Shown: positions 17,546-26,999, numbered from the stretch's first letter. The stretch is 64,000 bases of DNA from Gracilibacter sp. BRH_c7a (GCA_001516055.1 LOEZ01000071.1:1-64000); one strand, 5' to 3'. A program made the numbers and translations. Notes: generated from the sequence alone by a model not told the origin.

Positions 17546-17574
17546 TTGCATTAATTGGATTATTGTGGTAAAAT
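17546..17574 (+). promoter_or_regulatory. Candidate sigma-A promoter upstream of the transglycosylase pair
   Basis: TTGCAT, 17-bp spacer, TAAAAT. If used, the transcript carries a leader of about 350 nt before the GTG at 17931, containing the dyads at 17673, 17748 and 17839. Confidence 0.45.
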
Positions 17575-17672
17575 CGATAATTGTGGAAAAATGATGAAAT
17601 GTATCGACGGACGAAATAAAATAGAATCTTTACAAAAACAGAAGCAATGTAATGATATTATCAGTAAACGAA

Positions 17673-17900
17673 GGTGCATAAAGCACCAATATCTATTAAT
17701 GACCAAACCATAAATATTTGGTAAAATTATCCTTATAGATAATAGGGCATAAACATATTCCAACGTCTATCGGTGGGATTAGATGAGGTAAACCCATCTG
17801 AAGCAGGATATGTTTATGGTTTACATATATTTTTAATTGTTTACAGAGAATTGGAATCGTATTTGGAATTGGAGATGAGAAATAGCTGGACTCTGTAAAC
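17673..17900 (+). promoter_or_regulatory. Structured 5' leader of the tandem lytic transglycosylase genes
   Basis: Three nested elements stand out. GGTGC/GCACC (17673-17687) is a small hairpin. CATAAACATATTCC (17748-17761) pairs with GGATATGTTTATG (17806-17818) and encloses AGATGAGG...CCCATCT, like a multi-helix junction. A perfect 10-bp pair GTTTACAGAG / CTCTGTAAAC lies at 17839-17848 and 17891-17900. I could not match it to the cores of the c-di-GMP, c-di-AMP, purine, TPP or glycine riboswitches. Confidence 0.4.
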
Positions 17901-17930
17901 TAAATTGTTGGATTTCTAAGGAGGAAAATA

Positions 17931-18590
17931 GTGATACCAAAAGAGAAGGGTAACAGTTATTTGGTTGTAGCCTTGGCTCTAATAATTGTTGCTACACAAG
18001 CCGTATTCTTGGGAACAGCAAGTTTCGCTGAAAGAAGGGAAAAGGAAAGTAAAACTGTACAAAGCTACTTGGAAACCATGGAATATGGGGACTACAGTAA
18101 AGATAACATTGATATATTAGCTAAGAAATATAATGTTGAACCAGAGTATCTTAATTATCTTGTAGAAGTAGAAAAAGAATTTGAACTTGAACCTTATGAA
18201 CTTATGGCATTAATTGCCCAAGAGTCTGAGTTTCGTTCTATTACGCACATGGATGGAGGATCATTATCTTATAATACCACCCAAATGAAATTGCCGACCG
18301 CAGAGACATCTCACATGGCAATCACCCAATATTATAATCTGGACATAGCTTATCCTACTCATGAATTATTAGCTGAGGATAAGTATTATGCTGCTCTGCT
18401 TGCTGGAGGATATCTTCGATATCTACATGATACTTATAAAGACAGGTACGAATCGTATACAGCCTATAGAATGGGAATTAGTGGAAGGATGGTTTTTTAT
18501 GATCAGAATGGCCATTTTAAGTCACCGTATGCACTAAAGATTGTTGAATTAACGAATTCCTTTTCTCGAGAGGGAATTCGTGTAAAATAG
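17931..18590 (+). CDS. Secreted/anchored lytic-transglycosylase-like protein (paralogue A)
   Basis: A 219-residue protein with an N-terminal signal anchor (SYLVVALALIIVATQAVFLG). After a short spacer it has an SLT-type goose-lysozyme-like domain: LMALIAQESEF with the catalytic Glu, then SYNTTQMKLPTAET (the Q-x-x-P-x-T-A motif) and LLAGGYLRYL. It should cleave the MurNAc-GlcNAc bond of peptidoglycan outside the membrane. The usual third motif A-Y-N-x-G reads A-Y-R-M-G here, unlike its neighbour. TAAGGAGG precedes the GTG start. A near-identical TAAGGAGGAAAAT context precedes paralogue B, so the pair arose by tandem duplication. Confidence 0.8.
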   Translation: MIPKEKGNSYLVVALALIIVATQAVFLGTASFAERREKESKTVQSYLETMEYGDYSKDNIDILAKKYNVEPEYLNYLVEVEKEFELEPYELMALIAQESEFRSITHMDGGSLSYNTTQMKLPTAETSHMAITQYYNLDIAYPTHELLAEDKYYAALLAGGYLRYLHDTYKDRYESYTAYRMGISGRMVFYDQNGHFKSPYALKIVELTNSFSREGIRVK

Positions 18591-18805
18591 TCCCTGGTTA
18601 GGATGGAAAATAGATAGTTATCTTATATTGATTCTATTATATGAAGGTTTTTTATCTGGAACATTCGCAGGAAAGGTTTAGAATAGCAAAATTTGGGAAA
18701 AATATAGTTAACTAATTACTATTGATTAAATCCCATTTTAATACTTGAGAAGAAGTACACTAAGTATTAGAAAATTGTTGGGATGAATCTAAGGAGGAAA
18801 ATTTC

Positions 18806-19600
18806 ATGTCACGCTGGAAGGACTGTAGCCGTCAATTGGGTATAGCCCTGGCAGCACTTATTATCGCAACCCAAATGGTGCTGTTTGGCATGGCTACTTA
18901 TGTCGAGGCCACGCAACTACCTGTTCAGGAACCGAGAGAAACTATAATCGCGACTATCGAGACTAATAATGAAGAAAATCTAGAGATTAATCATACTGAC
19001 TATAAAGATGACAGTGAAGAGTCCGTGGAAGTTCAAAAGACCGCGGAGCCTGTAAATACTCTGAAGATTATTCAAACAGAAGGCTACGAACAATTTGGCA
19101 AGGAAAAGCTGGATAAGTTAGCAGAAAAATATAATGCAGAACCTGAATATCTATACTTTATAGTTGAGGTAGAAAAGGCATTCAATCTAGAACCGTGCGA
19201 ATTACTTGCTCTTATTGCTCAGGAATCTGGTTTTAAACCCCAGACTCACATGGATGGAGGATCATTATCATATAGTACTACTCAAATGAAGCTGCCAACA
19301 GCAAAAACTGCTTATATGGCATTAACAGAATACTACAAGATTGATGTCCCCTATCCTACGCATGAACTCTTAAATGATGATAAGTACTATGCTACGATTT
19401 TGGCAGGCGGTTATCTTAGATATCTTCAGGATGTTTATCAAGATAAGTATGAATCTTATACCGCCTATAACTGGGGAATTGGTGGCAGAATGATATTTTA
19501 CAATCAAAATGGTCACTTCATGTCACCGTATGCTGTAAAAATAGCAACCCTTGTTGAATCTTTTGAACAATATGTTGGCGAAGATTATAATTTAAGCTAA
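18806..19600 (+). CDS. Secreted/anchored lytic-transglycosylase-like protein (paralogue B)
   Basis: Tandem paralogue of the preceding gene, with high similarity across the catalytic domain (both share MDGGSLSY-x-TTQMKLPTA and YPTHELL). The N-terminal signal anchor (LGIALAALIIATQMVLFGMA) is followed by a ~60-residue acidic linker absent from paralogue A. Catalytic Glu lies in LLALIAQESGF, and motif III is the canonical A-Y-N-W-G. AAGGAGG lies 9 bp before the ATG. The 215-bp gap holds no terminator, so both may share a transcript, which ends at 19661-19700. Role inferred: peptidoglycan remodelling, perhaps in sporulation or germination; not shown. Confidence 0.82.
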   Translation: MSRWKDCSRQLGIALAALIIATQMVLFGMATYVEATQLPVQEPRETIIATIETNNEENLEINHTDYKDDSEESVEVQKTAEPVNTLKIIQTEGYEQFGKEKLDKLAEKYNAEPEYLYFIVEVEKAFNLEPCELLALIAQESGFKPQTHMDGGSLSYSTTQMKLPTAKTAYMALTEYYKIDVPYPTHELLNDDKYYATILAGGYLRYLQDVYQDKYESYTAYNWGIGGRMIFYNQNGHFMSPYAVKIATLVESFEQYVGEDYNLS

Positions 19601-19660
19601 TAGATTACAGAAATCTCGGTAACTATACGGTATGTTGAGCTAGGCCATAAAAAGTACAAT

Positions 19661-19700
19661 AAAAAAGGATTCTCTTCCTTAAGGGAGAGAATCCTTTTTT
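19661..19700. terminator. Bidirectional intrinsic terminator
   Basis: AAAAAAGGATTCTCTTCC pairs with GGGAGAGAATCCTTTTTT (one G-U) around a TTAA loop. A-rich and T-rich flanks serve the transglycosylase genes and the convergent LapA-domain gene. Confidence 0.93.
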
Positions 19701-19713
19701 ATATTTAAGAGAA

Positions 19714-20109
19714 TCAATCGTCTTTCTTTTCTTGGCCTTCATTAATACAATCATCTGATGCGTGATCATTCTGTGGTTCTGTTTGATTGAGGGCTTCTAT
19801 TGTTTTGTTGTTTTCTGTGGAGGGTTTTCTTTTCTCAAATCTTTCACTAAATGCTTCTTTTTTTGAATTCACAATTCCTTTGTATTCTGATGCTTTATAA
19901 GATACGGTTGTAAACTTACGTTTCAAATCTTTCCACAGAGCAAGGAAAAAGATGATTGCTGCTCCTGCAAAAACAGATATGAAAATAACGACTACCAAGG
20001 GTATCTCTGAAGTCCAGCTAAAAAACACGATAGGGACCATACCCGAATTCTGCAATGCAAAAACAACTATTATTAAGGAGATGGCCAAGGATACCATAAT
20101 GAAAACCAT
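19714..20109 (-). CDS. LapA-domain (DUF1049) membrane protein
   Basis: Two membrane helices at the N-terminus, joined by the characteristic ALQN-x-x-x-V-x-x-x-F-x-W motif (FALQNSGMVPIVFFSW), are followed by WKDLKRK and a ~75-residue polar cytoplasmic tail ending in acidic residues. This is the lipopolysaccharide assembly protein A domain. In Gram-positive bacteria its role is unknown, so no function is claimed. ATG 20109 is chosen with GGGTGA upstream; an in-frame GTG at 20118 is the alternative. The gene is divergent from hyfB and convergent with the transglycosylase genes. Confidence 0.75.
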   Translation of the reverse strand: MVFIMVSLAISLIIVVFALQNSGMVPIVFFSWTSEIPLVVVIFISVFAGAAIIFFLALWKDLKRKFTTVSYKASEYKGIVNSKKEAFSERFEKRKPSTENNKTIEALNQTEPQNDHASDDCINEGQEKKDD

Positions 20110-20349
20110 GAAAATCACCCACTACTTTTTTAATGTATTTTCTACAAGGCAAAGTAAATTTCCTTTTTTTGAAAAGTTTCTTTTGATAAATCCATAATCA
20201 CAGTCTCAATTAGCGACTTATATGAAATTAAAAAGAAATGAGATAATTTGTATATTTCCAAACAATTAGAAGGAAATTGTAAAAATTTCTAGAAAGATAA
20301 GACATAATATATTTTTTTAAAAGAATTGACGTCTTAATAAAGGGATAAG

Positions 20350-20391
20350 CACCATCTTATATACACCTTGTAGCAGTCAATGGTGTTTTTT
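20350..20391 (+). promoter_or_regulatory. Possible attenuator hairpin before hyfB
   Basis: CACCAT (20350-20355) and ATGGTG (20380-20385) are followed by seven T, just upstream of GGAGG and the hyfB GTG. The stem is only 6 bp with a 24-base loop, so an attenuator is possible but weak. No sigma-54 (GG-N10-GC) promoter is visible in 20119-20410. Confidence 0.3.
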
Positions 20392-20410
20392 TAATGTCGG
20401 AGGCAAGCAA

Positions 20411-22387
20411 GTGATAACTTATAAATTATTTATTCTTTTATTTCTGCTTTATACCTTAGGGGCAGTATCACCATTTATTACCAGACATAATCGATGGATG
20501 GCCTTAAAGCTGGGATGTTTGTTTGGGGCAGGTGGCAGTCTGTTAGGATTGTGGATTGGCATAATAGGATTGACATCTGCCGGAGAAATTACCTTCAATA
20601 TAGCTAACATCTTGCCCGGAGTGAGTATAGGAATCGCTCTTGATAAATTAAGTGCTTTTTTTATGATAACTATCTCTCTAGTTGCCTTAGTAACATGTCT
20701 TTATTCTATTAAATATATGAAGATATATAGTAAAGAGAATCTAGCGTGGTGGAGTTTTTGTCTTAACCTCTTTATTTTAGCGATGATATTTGTTGTTACT
20801 GTGAATAATGCTTTAACTTTCCTATTCTTTTGGGAAGTGATGACAATTTCTTCTTATTTCCTTGTTACTTATAGTTTTCAACGGGAGTTTGTTCGCAAAG
20901 CTGGATTCATTTATATAGTGATGACTCATATAGGCACGGTATTTATAGCTACAGCATTTTTTCTGATGCTTAGCCCATCAGGAGATTGGAATTTTACATC
21001 CTTAGCAGAAATCGCTGGGACGTTACCGCCAGCTACTAAGAACCTTATTTTTATTTGTGCTTTGATGGGATTTGGCACAAAAGCAGGTGCCGTGCCCTTA
21101 CATATCTGGCTGCCAAGGGCACACCCGGCTGCTCCCACTCCAGTCTCGGCTATAATGAGTGGAGTAATGCTTAAGACTGCAATTTATGGACTGATCCGTC
21201 TCATTATCGATATCTTGGGTATAGGGCCAAGTTGGTGGGGCGGGCTGGTAGTAGTTGTAGGATTAGTTTCAGCACTTATAGGTGTTATCAGTGCCTTAAT
21301 GGAGCATGACTTAAAAAGGCTGTTGGCTTTTCATAGTGTCGAAAATATTGGCATAATACTCATGGGAATAGGAACCAGCCTGGTTTTTTATTCATGGAAT
21401 ATGAGTGTTCCTGCTGCTATTGCTCTGGCAGTAGGATTGTTTCATGTTTTAAATCACGCCATCTTTAAAAGTTTGTTGTTTTTATCCACAGCTTCTGTTT
21501 ACTATGCTACCGGGACTAAGGATATTGATCAATTAGGTGGATTAATTAAAAAGATGCCTTATACAGCAGTGCTATTTCTGATTGGAGCAATATCCATTTC
21601 AGCTATTCCACCGTTTAATGGTTTTGCTAGTGAGTATCAGCTCTATCTATCTATGCTTACGGTATCCTATCAGGATGTATCCGCAATATGGAGTGTCGGT
21701 GCAATTGTAACTTGTGCAGGCTTGGCTTTAACCGGAGCTTTGGCGGCAGCTTGTTTTGTAAAGGCATTCGGGATTTCTTTCCTGGCGTTGCCTAGGACAC
21801 AAAGGGCTGCTGAAGCACAAGAGGTTCCCAAGAGCATGATATATACCATAGCTCCCTTGGCGTTTCTATGTTTGTTATTAGGGATTTCTTCACCACAGGT
21901 CATGAATATTTTAACGGATATACCTCTTCAACTAGCCGGGGGCCCGCAAATTCCAGCTATTCAAACCTATAACCTTAACCTGTTTTTAGCACTGGGGATA
22001 ATAGTCATAGTATTGGTTGGATTAACAAAAATAATGGGCGGTCGCCCGGTGAGAAAAACTGAAACATGGTGTTGCGGAATAGAAATCAATTCAGCTATGG
22101 AATATACAGCTGCATCGTTTTCCCAGCCTATCCGCAGGGTATATCGACCGTTACTGAGACCACATCGTAGCGTAAAAAAGGAATTTTATAGTCTTCCTTT
22201 CTTTAAATATAAGATTATCTTTGAGGAAGAGGTTAGATCAGGACTTAAGGATTTCATCTATCAACCTTTAAGAGCAAATATTATTTACATCTCGAAAAAG
22301 TGGCAGATAATTCAAAGTGGCAATATAAACTTGTATTTGGTTTACATATTTCTAACATTAATAGCCTTGTTGATTTGGGCACATTGA
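20411..22387 (+). CDS. hyfB: Hydrogenase-4 component B: proton-translocating NuoL/M/N-type antiporter subunit
   Basis: Integral membrane subunit with about 16 helices. It contains the antiporter-like signatures NNALTFLFFWEVMTISSYFLV (with the conserved Glu of TM5), MGFGTKAGAVPLHIWLPRAHP (Lys in TM7) and HDLKRLLAFHSVENIGIILMG. The extended C-terminus (MEYTAASFSQPIRRVY) is typical of HyfB/HycC rather than NuoL. It conducts ions coupled to electron flow through HyfG/HyfI. GGAGG lies 7 bp before the GTG start. It is the first gene of a tight six-gene operon (hyfB-C-E-F-G-I); intergenic gaps are 0-14 bp. Confidence 0.93.
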   Translation: MITYKLFILLFLLYTLGAVSPFITRHNRWMALKLGCLFGAGGSLLGLWIGIIGLTSAGEITFNIANILPGVSIGIALDKLSAFFMITISLVALVTCLYSIKYMKIYSKENLAWWSFCLNLFILAMIFVVTVNNALTFLFFWEVMTISSYFLVTYSFQREFVRKAGFIYIVMTHIGTVFIATAFFLMLSPSGDWNFTSLAEIAGTLPPATKNLIFICALMGFGTKAGAVPLHIWLPRAHPAAPTPVSAIMSGVMLKTAIYGLIRLIIDILGIGPSWWGGLVVVVGLVSALIGVISALMEHDLKRLLAFHSVENIGIILMGIGTSLVFYSWNMSVPAAIALAVGLFHVLNHAIFKSLLFLSTASVYYATGTKDIDQLGGLIKKMPYTAVLFLIGAISISAIPPFNGFASEYQLYLSMLTVSYQDVSAIWSVGAIVTCAGLALTGALAAACFVKAFGISFLALPRTQRAAEAQEVPKSMIYTIAPLAFLCLLLGISSPQVMNILTDIPLQLAGGPQIPAIQTYNLNLFLALGIIVIVLVGLTKIMGGRPVRKTETWCCGIEINSAMEYTAASFSQPIRRVYRPLLRPHRSVKKEFYSLPFFKYKIIFEEEVRSGLKDFIYQPLRANIIYISKKWQIIQSGNINLYLVYIFLTLIALLIWAH

Positions 22388-22399
22388 GGGGTGATAGAG

Positions 22400-23293
22400 A
22401 TGAGAGAATTACTGATTACCGGGGGACAAGCTTTTATACTTCTTCTTATTTCTCCATTAATTCAGGGGATTATTAAAAAGGCTAAAGCTAGACTGCAACG
22501 TCGAAGAGGACCAAAGATTATTCAGCCTTATCATGATATTATCAAGTTAATGCGCAGAGAAGCGGTCTCTTCGGTAAACACCTCTTGGATCACTACGGTT
22601 GTTCCTTATATATATTTTAGTGCTTTTCTCATCGCTGCTAGTATTATCCCCGTATCCGGTCAAAAGGGACTGATGCTAGGTGATATAATAGTTTTTATAT
22701 ATTTATTCGCTCTTGCCAGGTTTTTTCTTGCCTTGGCAGCCCTGGAATCAGCTAGTGCTTTTGGAGGCATGGGCTCTAGCAGAGAGATGATGATAGCTTC
22801 TTTAGTTGAACCTGTTTTTGCCATTGCTCTATTTGGGATGGTTGCCTTATCCGGTTCTACCGACTTTAATGTAGTAGCAGGAGCAGGTCAGAATATCTCA
22901 GGAGTGTTGGCTTTCTTTGGCTTAATGGTCGTAACAGTTACTGAAACCGGACGAATACCAGCCGATAATCCTGACACCCATTTGGAGTTAACCATGGTAC
23001 ATGAAGGTATGCTCTTGGAGTATTCAGGCAGGCAGCTTGGATTACTTCACGCAGCAGCATGGTTAAAACAAACCATACTGCTTGTACTTCTCGTGCATCT
23101 ATTCTTACCAGCACAAGAGGGGTCGGGTTTATGGGTTATCTACCTATCGCTATTTGGGAAACTTACTATGCTTGGATTAATCCTGGCTTTGATTGAGAGT
23201 TTGACGGTTAAGATGAGGCTATTTAGACTTCCTCATTTGATGGCAAGCGGGGCTATATTTTGTTTGGCCTCTGTGCTAATTAACAATCTCTAA
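22400..23293 (+). CDS. hyfC: Hydrogenase-4 component C: NuoH/HycD-like membrane subunit
   Basis: The NuoH-family subunit that links the membrane arm to the catalytic module. About eight helices are present. The family motifs RRRGPKIIQPYHDIIKLMRRE, GMGSSREMMIASLVEP and GRIPADNPDTHLELTMVHE are all intact; the last contains the conserved acidic residues facing the quinone/ion channel region. Start ATG 22400 has AGGGG about 8 bp upstream; an in-frame GTG at 22391 is less well placed. Length 297 aa is normal for HyfC/HycD. Confidence 0.93.
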   Translation: MRELLITGGQAFILLLISPLIQGIIKKAKARLQRRRGPKIIQPYHDIIKLMRREAVSSVNTSWITTVVPYIYFSAFLIAASIIPVSGQKGLMLGDIIVFIYLFALARFFLALAALESASAFGGMGSSREMMIASLVEPVFAIALFGMVALSGSTDFNVVAGAGQNISGVLAFFGLMVVTVTETGRIPADNPDTHLELTMVHEGMLLEYSGRQLGLLHAAAWLKQTILLVLLVHLFLPAQEGSGLWVIYLSLFGKLTMLGLILALIESLTVKMRLFRLPHLMASGAIFCLASVLINNL

Positions 23294-23305
23294 GGAGAAG
23301 GCGTA

Positions 23306-23947
23306 ATGATAAACATTTTGGGAAATATTTTTCTAGTAACAGGGCTTCTTATGCTATCGGGCAGAAAGATGAAGACCGCCATTATTCTGCTTGCCATGCA
23401 GTCATTAAGTTTGAGTATGATTGCGTTTTTCTCCGGATATGCTCTGGGTGGATTAAATTGGCATATGTTTATCATAGGGTCCTTGACAATATTGGTAAAG
23501 GTGATTGCTCTTCCTGTTTTACTATATAGACTTGTTAACGAATTGAATCCGAATGAGCCCATTGGTTTATCTGTTAAATCACTCTTATCATTTTCTGTCG
23601 GAATTGTACTCGTGCTTTTTAGTTATAGCTACGTAGTTCCTGAATTTCTTAGTAGCATACATGTTGATAGCTATTTATTGTCAGCTGCCTTATCCTCTAT
23701 TTTACTTGGTTGCTTTTATATGATTAGCAGAAGCTGTGTTCTCGACCAAATAATCGGTATTATTCTTATGGAAAACGGATTATTTTTAAGTTCTTTAGCG
23801 ATTACTGGAGGGATGCCTTTAATAGTTGAATTAGGAATATTCTTTGATATTTTAGTTGGCGTTCTGGTAATGGTAGGGATAACTTATCAAATAAAAAATA
23901 GTTGTCAATCATTGGACATTAAGAATTTAAATAGGTTGAGGGGGTAG
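23306..23947 (+). CDS. hyfE: Hydrogenase-4 component E: NuoK-like membrane subunit
   Basis: A 213-residue protein with about six to seven helices. The segment LDQIIGIILMENGLFLSSLAI, with a conserved Glu inside a helix, matches the NuoK-like core found in HyfE. TAAGGAGAAGG precedes the ATG. It lies between hyfC and hyfF in the usual order (hyfD, a second antiporter subunit, is absent between C and E). Confidence 0.88.
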   Translation: MINILGNIFLVTGLLMLSGRKMKTAIILLAMQSLSLSMIAFFSGYALGGLNWHMFIIGSLTILVKVIALPVLLYRLVNELNPNEPIGLSVKSLLSFSVGIVLVLFSYSYVVPEFLSSIHVDSYLLSAALSSILLGCFYMISRSCVLDQIIGIILMENGLFLSSLAITGGMPLIVELGIFFDILVGVLVMVGITYQIKNSCQSLDIKNLNRLRG

Positions 23948-23951
23948 AAAA

Positions 23952-25424
23952 ATGCTGTATTTGTTACTTATTATTCCTTTATTTACGGCAGGGATTGCTT
24001 TTTTACCCCTAAGAGTTAAGCAATGGGAAAGGGTAAATATTATTGGAGCACTTTTGACGGGAGTGGTAGCTTTATACAGTGTTATTGATATCTTATATTT
24101 CCGCCAAACATTTGATGAGTATCGTTTCCTAATTATTGACGATCTTTCTGCAATATTCATTTTTATTATTGCTGTAGTTGGAACAATATGCTGTCTGTAT
24201 ACAGTTGAATATTTGAGGAAAGATGTGACTCGGGGTGAAGTGGAGGAGAGACGGACAGGGAGATTTTTTGGTCTTCTTCATCTTTTTATAGCTACCATGT
24301 ATTTAACTGTATTAGCAGATAATTTGGGAGTAATGTGGGTGGCGATTGAAGCCACCACTATAGTTTCAGCTTTGCTTGTAGGCTTTTATAGAAAGAAAGA
24401 GGGATTAGAGGCTGCTTGGAAGTATCTTATTATTTGTACAGTTGGGATAGCCTTCGCTATGTTAGGGATAATTTTAACAAATCATGCAGCCAGTTTAATT
24501 ACAGGTGCAGGAGGAGAGGTCTCTCTAAGCTGGCACATGTTGTATCCCGTTGCGGATAAACTTGACCCTTCACTGATGAAACTGGCCTTTATCTTTATTG
24601 TTGTAGGTTATGGAACGAAGGCAGGATTGTTTCCCCTGCATACCTGGCTGCCGGATGCTCATAGTCAAGCACCTTCTCCAGTCAGTGCCATCTTATCAGG
24701 AGTGTTACTAAACTGTGCTATATATGCACTTATTCGGTTCCACCAGTTGACTGTGTTGGCAACCAATAGTAATTATTCGGGACAGATTCTAATAGGTTTC
24801 GGCTTATTATCTATGGTTGGAGCTTTACCTTTTATCTTGGTACAGAAAGATATCAAACGTCTCTTAGCATATTCCAGCGTAGAACACGTAGGAATAATAA
24901 TTGTAGCTATAGGACTCGGTGGATTTTTAGGGTATATGGGAGCTTTGCTTCATCTTATCAATCATTCTCTGGGAAAGGCTACTTTATTTTTAAGCGCCGG
25001 TACTCTGGCACAAGAGTACCGAAGCAAGTATATGCATAAGATGCAGGGAATTGGCCAACTGCTTCCTATTACTGGAACAGTATTCTTAGTTGGCCTGTTT
25101 GCAATAGCAGGAGCACCTCCTTTTGGCTTGTTCTTCAGTGAGATGAGTATCGCCTCAAGGGGTTTCCAAGTTCACGGTTTTAGTCTAGGTATTATCTTTC
25201 TAATGGCAGTGGCTATAGTTTTTACAGGATTGATATATTTTGGAGGCAAGATGTATTTCAGTGATCTGCCGAATCGGTATCGACAAAAAGAACCGCTAAG
25301 TCTTAACCATATGCTAATAATTCTTCCTGTATGTTTTCTGGCCATGCAAGGAATATATATGCCAGAGGTTATCCAGAACATATTCATAGAAGTAGTTCAC
25401 TATCTTATCGGGGAGGTGGGCTAA
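23952..25424 (+). CDS. hyfF: Hydrogenase-4 component F: second NuoL/M/N-type antiporter subunit
   Basis: A 490-residue antiporter-like subunit with about 14 helices. It has the key segments NLGVMWVAIEATTIVSALLVGFYR (membrane Glu), GYGTKAGLFPLHTWLPDAHS (Lys, His) and KDIKRLLAYSSVEHVGII. Together with HyfB this gives the complex two potential ion-pumping modules. GAGGGGG sits just before the start, and the stop codon abuts the ATG of hyfG without a gap. Confidence 0.93.
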   Translation: MLYLLLIIPLFTAGIAFLPLRVKQWERVNIIGALLTGVVALYSVIDILYFRQTFDEYRFLIIDDLSAIFIFIIAVVGTICCLYTVEYLRKDVTRGEVEERRTGRFFGLLHLFIATMYLTVLADNLGVMWVAIEATTIVSALLVGFYRKKEGLEAAWKYLIICTVGIAFAMLGIILTNHAASLITGAGGEVSLSWHMLYPVADKLDPSLMKLAFIFIVVGYGTKAGLFPLHTWLPDAHSQAPSPVSAILSGVLLNCAIYALIRFHQLTVLATNSNYSGQILIGFGLLSMVGALPFILVQKDIKRLLAYSSVEHVGIIIVAIGLGGFLGYMGALLHLINHSLGKATLFLSAGTLAQEYRSKYMHKMQGIGQLLPITGTVFLVGLFAIAGAPPFGLFFSEMSIASRGFQVHGFSLGIIFLMAVAIVFTGLIYFGGKMYFSDLPNRYRQKEPLSLNHMLIILPVCFLAMQGIYMPEVIQNIFIEVVHYLIGEVG

Positions 25425-26999
25425 ATGTCACCACAGATATTTAGAGACAAGATAAAAAAACTGGAGTTTGGCCATACTTTGCGACTAGGACACATGGGAG
25501 AGCAGTATAGGATAAATATAGTTGTATCTGAAAATCAACTGCACGGACTATTGAAATTAATCCAGGAACATAGTGCATTTCTGCTTACCCTAGCAGGAGT
25601 CGATCTGAGATCTATAAAAGATAGCTTTGGCGTGCATATAGTATTTGCTATTCCCCAGGAAAAAACTATTATCGAAATAAGTATGCCAGTTGACTCAAAG
25701 TATCCAATTTATCCATCAATTACTCCCCTCTTTCCCTCAGCCCATTGGTTGGAAAGAGAAATAAAAGATATGTTTGGGATTACTCCTCGGGATCACCCTG
25801 ATTTACGAAGATTAGCTGTTCACCCGGATTGGCCGGCCGAAGTATTTCCTTTACGCAAGGATTTTCAACCAGGAAGTGAAGTGCCTCGAGTTCCCGGAGA
25901 AATAGAGTTTTGTCCTGTTGAAGGGGAAGGGATCTATCAAGTACCTGTAGGACCTATTCACGCAGGCATAATCGAACCTGGTCATTTTAGGTTTTATACT
26001 TTTGGAGAAGATGTAATCAACTTGCAGGCGCAGCTTTTTTATACTCATCGAGGGGTAGAGAAAGTAGCGGAAGGCAAAGATTATAAGGAAGTCTCTTTGA
26101 TTGCTGAAAGAGTTTGTGGAGTATGCTCCTGCTCTCATGTTGTAGCATATGCTCAGGCTATTGAGTCCTTGGCAGGAGTAGTTATCCCGACACGTGCCAA
26201 GTATAGTAGAACAATTCTGTTGGAGATGGAAAGATTATATAACCATATTGGAGATATAGGGAATATGTGCGCTGGGATAGGATTTGCTTTTGGTATCAGC
26301 AGAGGAGCTATCTTGAAGGAAAAAGTCATGCGCAAGAATAATCAATTAACAGGACATCGTTACTTACGAGGTACAGTAATCCCTGGCGGGGTTAAGAAAG
26401 ACTTAAAATTTACAGACTTTATTTCCTGGCTAAGTGAGATAGAAGAAGAATTAATGGGGCTTACCAATGTCATTTTGTCATCTGAAGGTTTATTGGAGAG
26501 AATGAAAACCACTGGAATCTTACCGTTGGAAGCTGCAGTGACGCTTGGAGCTGTTGGACCAGCTGCTCGTGCCTCAGGCTATGATCGAGATTTAAGAAGA
26601 GACTTGCCCTATGCAGCTTACGAAGAATTAGATTTTAGAATCCCTCTTCAAAAGGAGGGGGATGTATTTAGCCGCTTAGTCCAAAGGATAGAGGAAGTCA
26701 AGGAGACGTTTAAGATTCTGACTCAGGCAGTTACAGAAATGCCTCAAGGAGAATTAGTGACAAAGATTCCAGATTTAGCACCCTATCAATCTTCTTCAGG
26801 TTATACCGAATCGGCCAGAGGGGCAAATGTTCATTGGATTATGACTGGTGAAAACAACTCAATTTATCGTTACTCTGTTCGCTCTGCATCCCATTGTAAC
26901 TGGCCTGTTTTACCTCTTTGTGTGCCAGGCAATATAATACCTGATTTTCCATTAATTAATAAAAGTTTTGAATTGTGCTATGCATGTTTGGATCGCTAG
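25425..26999 (+). CDS. hyfG: Group-4 [NiFe]-hydrogenase large subunit (HyfG/HycE), fused 30-kDa + 49-kDa domains, no C-terminal extension
   Basis: Catalytic subunit of the membrane complex. Residues 1 to ~165 are the NuoC-like 30-kDa domain (HWLEREIKDMFGI, then HPDLRRLAVHPDWP). The remainder is the NuoD-like catalytic domain. Both NiFe-binding cysteine pairs are present: L1 RVCGVCSCSH (C231, C234) and L2 LCYACLDR (C518, C521), so an active [NiFe] centre is expected rather than a metal-free hydrogenase-related complex. Two oddities: the usual D-P-C of L2 reads E-L-C, and the protein stops at the very Arg after which HycE-type subunits are cut by their maturation protease. TAA of hyfF directly precedes the ATG; GGAGGTG is inside hyfF. 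Confidence 0.92.
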   Translation: MSPQIFRDKIKKLEFGHTLRLGHMGEQYRINIVVSENQLHGLLKLIQEHSAFLLTLAGVDLRSIKDSFGVHIVFAIPQEKTIIEISMPVDSKYPIYPSITPLFPSAHWLEREIKDMFGITPRDHPDLRRLAVHPDWPAEVFPLRKDFQPGSEVPRVPGEIEFCPVEGEGIYQVPVGPIHAGIIEPGHFRFYTFGEDVINLQAQLFYTHRGVEKVAEGKDYKEVSLIAERVCGVCSCSHVVAYAQAIESLAGVVIPTRAKYSRTILLEMERLYNHIGDIGNMCAGIGFAFGISRGAILKEKVMRKNNQLTGHRYLRGTVIPGGVKKDLKFTDFISWLSEIEEELMGLTNVILSSEGLLERMKTTGILPLEAAVTLGAVGPAARASGYDRDLRRDLPYAAYEELDFRIPLQKEGDVFSRLVQRIEEVKETFKILTQAVTEMPQGELVTKIPDLAPYQSSSGYTESARGANVHWIMTGENNSIYRYSVRSASHCNWPVLPLCVPGNIIPDFPLINKSFELCYACLDR

